Positions 57,418 to 64,000 of a stretch of 64,000 nucleotides of DNA are shown here, piece by piece (positions within the stretch are counted from its first letter, which is position 1; each line of letters opens with the position of its first letter). This stretch comes from Adiantum capillus-veneris (lineage: Eukaryota > Streptophyta > Polypodiopsida > Polypodiales > Pteridaceae). Made by a program: the position numbers and the translations under genes. Location of the stretch: the NCBI GenBank assembly GCA_014529385.2, contig CM043944.1:92183914-92247913 (forward strand), written 5' to 3'. The notes under the pieces are model-generated. The model was not told where the DNA came from. It worked only from the letters and a program-made list of their open reading frames with translations, and made no database searches.

Positions 57418-57911
57418 GTTGAAGGCTTTAGAAGCTTGTAGTGTTTTGAGAGGTGGTAATATTCTGAAGGTCCGAGGCAAGTCTGTCAATTTTCTGTAAA
57501 TTGTTTAAACTTTCAAGATTAATGACCAATATGCTATCCGATCACCAAGTGGAAGATGTGAATAAGCTGCTGCAAATCGGATATCGAGCACAGGGTGTGA
57601 CTGTCCACTTGCTTAGAAGGTTATTGTAGGTTGGCCACTATTATTAAATAGTGTAAACACAAAAAAAAAGCTTTCTCTGTAGCAATGGCGAGCTAAACAG
57701 CGCGATGGTGCACAAAATTGTTGCTCTCACAGTCATCTGCAGAGTCTAAATTGGACGCGCTCACAGTGTCAAAAAACAGTGTTCAAGCCAAGGCCCTCTG
57801 ATTGAGGCCGGTTTTGGCAATTTTCTGCAGATGACGGTGCCTTCTCTTTCCTCTGCTAGCGGCCGCTCCCGCGCACTGATTCGAGGCCAAGCACCTAGCT
57901 CTGATACCATA

Positions 57912-57983
57912 TGATAGGAAGCTAGGCTATGGCAGGTACAGCAGCCTTTGGAGCATGGCATGCAGGTGTGGTGCAGCAGACGA

Positions 57984-58049
<66 letters not shown>

Positions 58050-58219
58050 GACATAACAAAAAAACATGCTATATTGAATTGCATTAAAATGTCTATATAT
58101 AACTTTGTGAAGTGATATCGACCACTCCTTGACTCATGCAAACTCCCCTAAGCCTCTGCATGTGTGAAGAGGTGTTCCCACAGGCTAGACATCACTGCAA
58201 AGGGCTTGAATACCCAACA
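57912..58219 (-). repeat. Mini-copia 5' LTR
   Basis: 308 bp, with (GA)n at 57985-58047. Confidence 0.92.
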
Positions 58220-58492
58220 CTAGCTCTATGAGATTTCCCAAAGTATATATTGACCTATTGATGCTCGCCAAAGCTCACAAAAGTTGAAGAAGGGGAGCAA
58301 CAAGGTGCTGACAACTATGTTTGAGAGAACACAACCTACTCTAATACCAATTGTTGGAGTTTAAATTGCGGGGCACACAACTTGGACATAAGAAGCTCAA
58401 TGTACATAACAAAGAATATATTACTTGGTGGGCAAATACAAGATAAGATAGTCCCAGAGTGATGGACGTATATACAAAGAACAAGGGGAACA

Positions 58493-58959
58493 AATCTATG
58501 ATTGGCTTTAACCCTTTTTGTCAATTTGTCATTTGAGTGCTCGAGAAATATCGGATAATTGGCATCTTTATGAAGTTTCCTTTTCTCCAATTTCACCTCA
58601 GCACATATATGCAAAGTTACAAATCACATTTTTGGGTATTGTAATTGTGAAATTGTTTGTGGCATATGTACGAAATTATGCTTGGTGGCATAGATGTCTT
58701 ATGCATATGGAAAATTCTTTTCCCTTGAAGAAAATTTGTTCATATGGAGATTCCTTTGTTGTTGCAATGCTTCTAATAGGTGTTGTGCTTGCCAAATGCA
58801 AATTTCCATACAATGTAAATGTTTTCAACATATGGAGGAGAATCATGCATATTTTCTTTGGTTATGTCCTTCCTCTCAAGGAGTTCTCTTGTGAATTCCT
58901 TGTTGCCTTTATGTTAAATTCCCTTCTCTTTGCTTTAAGAGATACTTTAGCCTATTTGG
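58493..58959. other. No recognised gene
   Basis: A 148-codon plus-strand ORF (58518-58964) has hydrophobic stretches but no motif I know, and it runs to the MITE boundary. I do not support it as a gene. Confidence 0.5.
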
Positions 58960-58968
58960 TGTGATGTC

Positions 58969-59227
58969 AGGGATGGGAATTGAGAGAACTTTTTTAGGAA
59001 GCTTTTTAGGGAGCTTTTTTCTGATTTTTACTTGCAATAGCAAAAATTTAAAAAAAAGCTCCCTCAAAAAGGTCCCTTGTGGAGAGAGCTTTAGGAGGGA
59101 GCTTTCTCCCTTCTCTCTCTCTCCGTCTATCTTCCCCTCTCTCTCATATATATATATATATATATGTATATGTATATGTATGTATGTATGTATATATAAA
59201 AAATATATACACACACACATATAGATA

Positions 59228-59261
<34 letters not shown>

Positions 59262-59272
59262 GATACATATAA

Positions 59273-59313
<41 letters not shown>

Positions 59314-59373
59314 AGAGAGGGGTATAGAGAGAGAGAGGGGGGGGGAGGGAGATAGATAGACAGACGGGTGGGA

Positions 59374-59407
<34 letters not shown>

Positions 59408-59510
59408 TCTCCGGGAGGGACCTTTTTGGGGAGCTTTTTTTTATTTTTTCTACTGCGAGTAAAAAACAAGAAAAATTCTCCCTCAAAAAGCTCTCTCCAT
59501 ACCTCTACTA
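58969..59510. mobile_element. Mutator-type MITE with long inverted repeats
   Basis: Imperfect terminal inverted repeats of about 110 bp (58969-59085 and 59402-59510), both containing AGCTCCCTCAAAAAGGTCCC-like blocks. They are flanked by a perfect 9-bp TSD tgtgatgtc (58960-58968 and 59511-59519). The centre is (CT)n, (TA)n, (GT)n and (GA)n repeats, with no coding sequence. A 9-bp TSD with long TIRs points to the Mutator superfamily. Confidence 0.82.
59146..59402. repeat. Compound TA/GT/GA microsatellite inside MITE
   Basis: (TA)n, GTATAT repeats, (GT)n twice, then (GA)n. Translated ORFs here are artefacts. Confidence 0.93.
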
Positions 59511-59519
59511 TGTGATGTC

Positions 59520-62350
59520 CTATCCTTTTATGGATGCTAACCTTTTCTTCATTTGGGTTCTTTATTGAACTTTGTGATCCAATTGGAGCTTTAGGAGTGA
59601 TCTTTCAGTCAATCTCCATCCATTCTGCTTCTTTTGGATGTCTCTTTTACAGTTATTACACTTCTTGTTCACCATTTGGGACATCTCTTAGTAGACCTTT
59701 GAATTGTTTTTTACCACTTTTAGTTTTTCATTACCTTAACCATTTTTCTTATAATTTGACTATAGGATTTTAATTTGTACATTATATTCTTTATGGGGTT
59801 TCCCTCATCTTGAGCTTTTCCATAAGTAATAGAATATTAATCATGGAGAGGGGTGTGTGTGTGTGTAGTTGTTTTTAAACTTATACACGAAAGAACATAA
59901 CAATTCAAAAGACAATAGGCTTTAGACAAAGGACAAGGATTAGCACAAAATGACTCAGTCTTTCATTCATTTTTGTACATCATAGTGAGAATGAGGTATC
60001 ATTCTAGTGATTTGTACATAAGACAGTCAAGAACAACTAATACTAAAGTGACAGAGGTCAAGTTCGATAGTGACGGATAGCAACAAAGCCAAAAAGATCC
60101 TAAGTAAAGATAGAGTCCTCACCTACATCCGTGTAACAAGACAACAGATTTGTTAGCTTTGAATACGTATTACAGGTGTCGATGAACCCTATCAATTGTT
60201 ATCCATGTCCTACTTAACACCTTTTTAAACTTATACCAACTATCCAAAAAATAAATGTGGGTACCATTCTCAAGATCATGAAGCTGTCATTTGTCTTTTT
60301 TGTACTCCAAAAACTATAGCCCTTTTGATTAAGTGCAAGGTGTGTTTCTTTTTTCTTCCTTTTAAATTCATTTTAACTTGTGATCATAAGGTCATCACTC
60401 CTTAAGGTCCAAGTGAGATTAAAGGTTATAAATAAGGTAAATTGTTATCCCAATCTTTTAAGGAATTTATACATATTTATTTAATGTAGATAAAGTTCTA
60501 ATCATCACAAGGTTGTCACCCCTTCTTATCCAAGTGTCTTACCCATAATTTTGTCCCAAGGAGTTTGTGTTTATGTATTTTATGCAGAGTCACTTTTAGT
60601 TTTCCAATGTTTACAAGATGTGTCTCAGTTATGACCTCTCAAACCCAACTAAGCAAGGTAACTTTATGATAAACTAATGCAATCTATAACTGAATGGTTT
60701 TTAGGAATTAGAGTTCAAGATTTACAAATGTTTAAATCAATCCTAGTCAAAACATCTGTACAGGCCCAATAGTAAAATAACCATCAGATCATAGGTTGAG
60801 AAAAAAAAAATCATTAATATGGTATGAACCATCTATATTTTCCATACTATTAAGCCACATCACACAATAATGTGGTTATATATCATTGTTTAAGGTTTCC
60901 CTTGTATCTGTATGAAAACATAATTTATGACGCTAGATGCCATATGTACAAATGCTCAACCCATGTGCCGAACTTATGCTACATTTCTCATGCTATAACT
61001 GAGTAAACTAATGACATCTTTAACCTTAACCACTCAATTGGTGAGGTTCATTCCTAGTATTAACAAAAAAGGTATGCCAACGAGTCCGCCTAAGTTAAGG
61101 CAACATGTAATACCCATATCTGAGGTAGAAACCTCCCATTGGAGTCAGTACAATTGTATGCTAACAATCATCATGCATCATTTCCAAGAAGCCTTCTTGC
61201 AAAGCTACTTATAGTTTATAGTGGTTTTTGTAAATAAGCCAACATCAAAACTATAGCATGCAATAAAAATGGAAGAGGTTTTGTTAGTAGCTAGGTATCA
61301 CAACACCATTGAGACCCAAAAAGAGTAGATGATCCAAGACAACCAAAATTAAAGCTACCATAGTAGCATATATTTAGTTTACAACGAGGAAAATTCCTCC
61401 AAGTATTTCCTTAAAAAGTTTTCTAATCGCCACCATGCGAGCTAATCATGTCCACTAAAAAACAACTCTAAAAGCAACTCAAAACACCAACGAGTTAGTC
61501 AAATGAAAAGTACACCAAGGAGCAGTAAGATAACTGAAATTTTATTGACAAATGTTCAAAGGGAAGGAGCACATATTGCGCAATCAGTCCCAATCATAAA
61601 AAAAATTGAAAAAAAAACTATATTACCACTGCTATCGAATGAATGACAGTCAACAGACATTGAAATGCTTACTTATTGCAGATTTGTAATCAACAGAGTG
61701 CCAAATTTCTCAAGCTATTAAAGCATCAATAATTCAATATCTGTAGAAAACAAAACCTTCATAGTCTAAGGGTGTTCCCTACTACATTTTTAGCAACAAT
61801 CTGACCCAACAAAAAACCGGGCCGCCTATTGCATGTATTATAAGGACCAATAAAAAAACTTTTTTGGCAGCAATTTTGCATCAAAGACAAAGCAACATCT
61901 ACTTAAGCATTAATAGAGTAAAATCAACCTGAGAAATATTGGTTTGTTCAACCACCTCAATAGTGCAGGGTTTTTAAGAAGGGAGGCCACATTACACTCA
62001 TCAGAAAAAGCTTTCAGTGAACCAGCAGAAATCGGCAAACACTTCACTCAACTCACTTTCACATACACACATATGCATGTCAAGGCTAAGTGAGGGGAAT
62101 GACATCCCCTCACCTTTAAATAGTTAAATGGTGGATGGCATTTCAACTGGAGACATACAACGATTCCCATAAGCTCTACTCAGTGAATCGGCCCGTATTT
62201 CAAGCAACTTATGAGTTGATGGTGAAGGCGCTAGGAGGGAAGAGAGTTGAGAAGCCAAAAATGAGCCTAAATCTATACGAAGTCCAAGTTTTTAGGTAGC
62301 TCGGCTACAATTTTCAGCCCCTGTACGACCATAGTGATAGCATTGGGGGG
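59520..62350. other. No recognisable feature
   Basis: AT-rich intergenic-like DNA. I see no long ORF, RNA gene or transposon end that I can support. Confidence 0.5.
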
Positions 62351-62353
62351 AGG

Positions 62354-62400
<47 letters not shown>

Positions 62401-62413
62401 AGAGAGAAGGAGA
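62351..62413. repeat. (GA)n microsatellite
   Basis: GA repeat of about 40 bp within a purine-rich stretch. Confidence 0.93.
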
Positions 62414-62818
62414 GTAAAGAAAGCACTACTAAGCAATAGAGGGGAGAAAGGCATCATAAAATTTCACATCCCACTCAAAAGGGGAGACTCTATACAAGAC
62501 CTTGTACAAAATAATGCTAAGGTTATTAAACCACTGAAAGTCAATTTTTAGGGAATGTTCCCACCACTCAAGATTATCAACACCACACAAGAGTGTTTAG
62601 AGGTGAATTCCACCCGAAGCATATAAACCCCATAACTTTACTTAAGCTGAGATAGTGCAAGACGGGTTTGGCCCCAGAGGAGAGCTATAGTTTTTAAGCA
62701 TCCAGTGGACGATCTTTCAATGAACATGGCAAGGTCATTATTAGCATTGTAGAATACAAGTTTGCGACAGAAGTTTACAGGTATATGATAGGCCAATATT
62801 AAGCCACGGATGAAAGTG

Positions 62819-62820
<2 letters not shown>

Positions 62821-62911
<91 letters not shown>

Positions 62912-63204
62912 GGTATAGACTAAAAGAAGAAGAGAATGTAAAGGAAATAGTTAAAGAGAGGAGTGAGTAGAGAGAAAGCACAAGGGGAGGGAGAAGAAGA
63001 GAGGATTGATAGAGAAAAGAGGGGATAAAGGAAGACAGAGGAGAAAGAAAACACAAGAGAGGGGGAGAGTGTGAGAGGAGGGAGAGGAGAGAGAGAGAGA
63101 GAGAGAGAGTACAAGAGAAAGAGAGAAACAGGAAGAGTGGAGGATAATGGGATAGAAACACACAAAAGAGGGAAAGAAGAAAAGAGAGAGAGAGAGAGAG
63201 AGTA
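62821..63204. repeat. (GT)n then about 300 bp of nearly pure purine
   Basis: GT repeat to 62886, (GA)n, then a purine-only-like strand up to 63204 with very few pyrimidines. Confidence 0.92.
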
Positions 63205-63786
63205 AATATTAGTGAAAATTTCCAACTTATTCTTTATTAACTAGGAGACAATTTCAAAAAAGTTAATTACAACCAGCTTCACCATATCTTTAAGTGGTAC
63301 TTTTTTAAATACTTAAACCAACAAAGAACTAGAAGTAAAATAAATAGTTCCCAATTTGTGTTTAAATTTCCCTTTATCTTTTTTACTCTTTCTATTATGT
63401 ACTATCTCTAAATATCTTGTTTTATAGAGTTTGGTATGGAAAATTTGACAATTCTAGATACTACTAGGAAACTAGTCATAAAGAGTTGTACTAGATCAAT
63501 CATTGTCTTTAAACTACAACGTTGGCTCCAGTCCCACGCTACTCACTAGATGCAACAACACTCCTAGCTCAAATTTTAGGGCACGTAAACCAACAAGTTC
63601 TCCACCTATTGAGGTGCTTCAAGGCAAGCAAAAAGACCTCTCAAGACTCATGTACCACTCATAGATGTTGGGGCCTAATGGAAACATAATACACAAACCT
63701 CAACAACAACACACACCCAATCACCACCCACAATTTGGTAAAATCAAGGCCACCATATAGTTTTGGCTAGGCATTGAACTACAAAG
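63205..63786. other. No recognisable feature
   Basis: AT-rich, stops in all frames. Confidence 0.5.
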
Positions 63787-63795
63787 TGGGGGGGG

Positions 63796-63827
<32 letters not shown>
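63787..63827. repeat. G-run followed by (AG)n
   Basis: About ten Gs, then an AG repeat of about 30 bp. Confidence 0.93.
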
Positions 63828-63829
<2 letters not shown>

Positions 63830-64000
63830 AGCATTCCAATCATATCTCTTTGAAACAATGCTTCTCAAAACTTCCACCACACAATGAAGAGAGAATGAGA
63901 TACAATATTTTTGACCTATTAATGTAATTGACCACTTTATCATGCAAATCACTAAGCTTAAATAAGACACCATATATATAACCTACTTAAATTCACAATC

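Larger units (their letters stand above)
56027..58219 (-). mobile_element. Gag-only mini-copia (TR-GAG-like), nested in copia D
   Basis: 2193 bp, LTRs 57912-58219 (5') and 56027-56294 (3'), perfect TSD ctagc at 56022-56026 and 58220-58224. It has a Met-tRNA primer site at 57898-57909 and polypurine GAGGGGGGGTTG at 56295-56306. The interior encodes only Gag with a CCHC knuckle. The LTRs differ mostly in (GA)n length: about 23 bp in one, about 60 bp in the other. Confidence 0.93.
51874..58492 (-). mobile_element. Copia D: degraded copia element (minus)
   Basis: 3' LTR at about 51874-52095, coding relics 52160-55821, Met-type primer site TTGGTATTAGAGT at about 58338-58350 and a 5' LTR remnant 58352-58492 lacking its outer part. 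Interrupted by a mini-copia at 56027-58219. Clearly older than copia A: LTR ends and frames are eroded. Confidence 0.85.

Noticed and set aside
58518-58964. 148-codon ORF with hydrophobic segments
   Set aside because: No recognisable domain, AT-rich phenylalanine/leucine content expected by chance, and it runs into a MITE insertion site.

Overview
The window is a transposon graveyard from a large plant nuclear genome. Evidence for a plant: copia primer-binding sites match plant initiator-Met tRNA, gypsy primer-binding sites match plant tRNA-Asp, and the families present are Ty1/copia, Ty3/gypsy of the Athila/Tat type, and candidate Helitron and Mutator-like elements. Very long (CT)n, (CA)n and (GA)n runs are common. 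I lean towards a fern or another non-seed plant, but the sequence alone does not prove it. I see no intact host gene. The only host-derived coding sequences I recognise are a DEAD-box helicase fragment carried inside a retrotransposon and a weak PHD-finger relic.

Layout. 1-11652: gypsy element E1 (plus), with its 5' end outside the window. It lacks pol but keeps a 1288-codon gag-protease-tail ORF, and an intact young copia element A (5264-10441, TSD TCACT) is nested in its 3' region. 11653-about 13470: the 3' end of an older relative, E4, into which E1 inserted. 13.5-19.2 kb: microsatellite-rich sequence with Helitron-like termini at 14424 and 18871. 19264-19782: a 5'-truncated copia C. 20329-49383: an old copia B (minus, TSD atgct/atgcc) split by three later insertions: a solo copia LTR (22172-22398), gypsy element E3 (22691-34104, TSD acagt/acagc) and gypsy element E2 (34155-47136, minus, TSD ccaag). 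Copia B itself landed in an older gag relic. 51.9-58.5 kb: degraded copia D (minus) containing a 2.2-kb gag-only mini-copia (56027-58219, TSD ctagc). 58969-59510: a Mutator-type MITE. 59.5-64 kb: mostly unrecognised AT-rich sequence with simple repeats.

The most unusual material is in the related gypsy elements E1, E2, E3 and E4. Their Gag carries up to four CCHC knuckles. A first retropepsin-like domain has a non-standard active site (DGGA or ESGA). E2 carries a second, canonical DTGA retropepsin-like domain after integrase. The proteins end in a basic tail built from repeated W-[IVA]-P-K motifs. Polypurine tracts of almost identical sequence occur two or three times per element, and a TATA-like box with a variable cargo slot lies between the internal tract and the 3' LTR. 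E3 carries a captured DEAD-box helicase in the region upstream of its 3' LTR, and its 2.4-kb leader holds seven copies of a 24-bp self-complementary palindrome. E1 and E3 lack all of pol, and E2 has a broken pol, so all three would need enzymes supplied in trans. Copia A looks autonomous.
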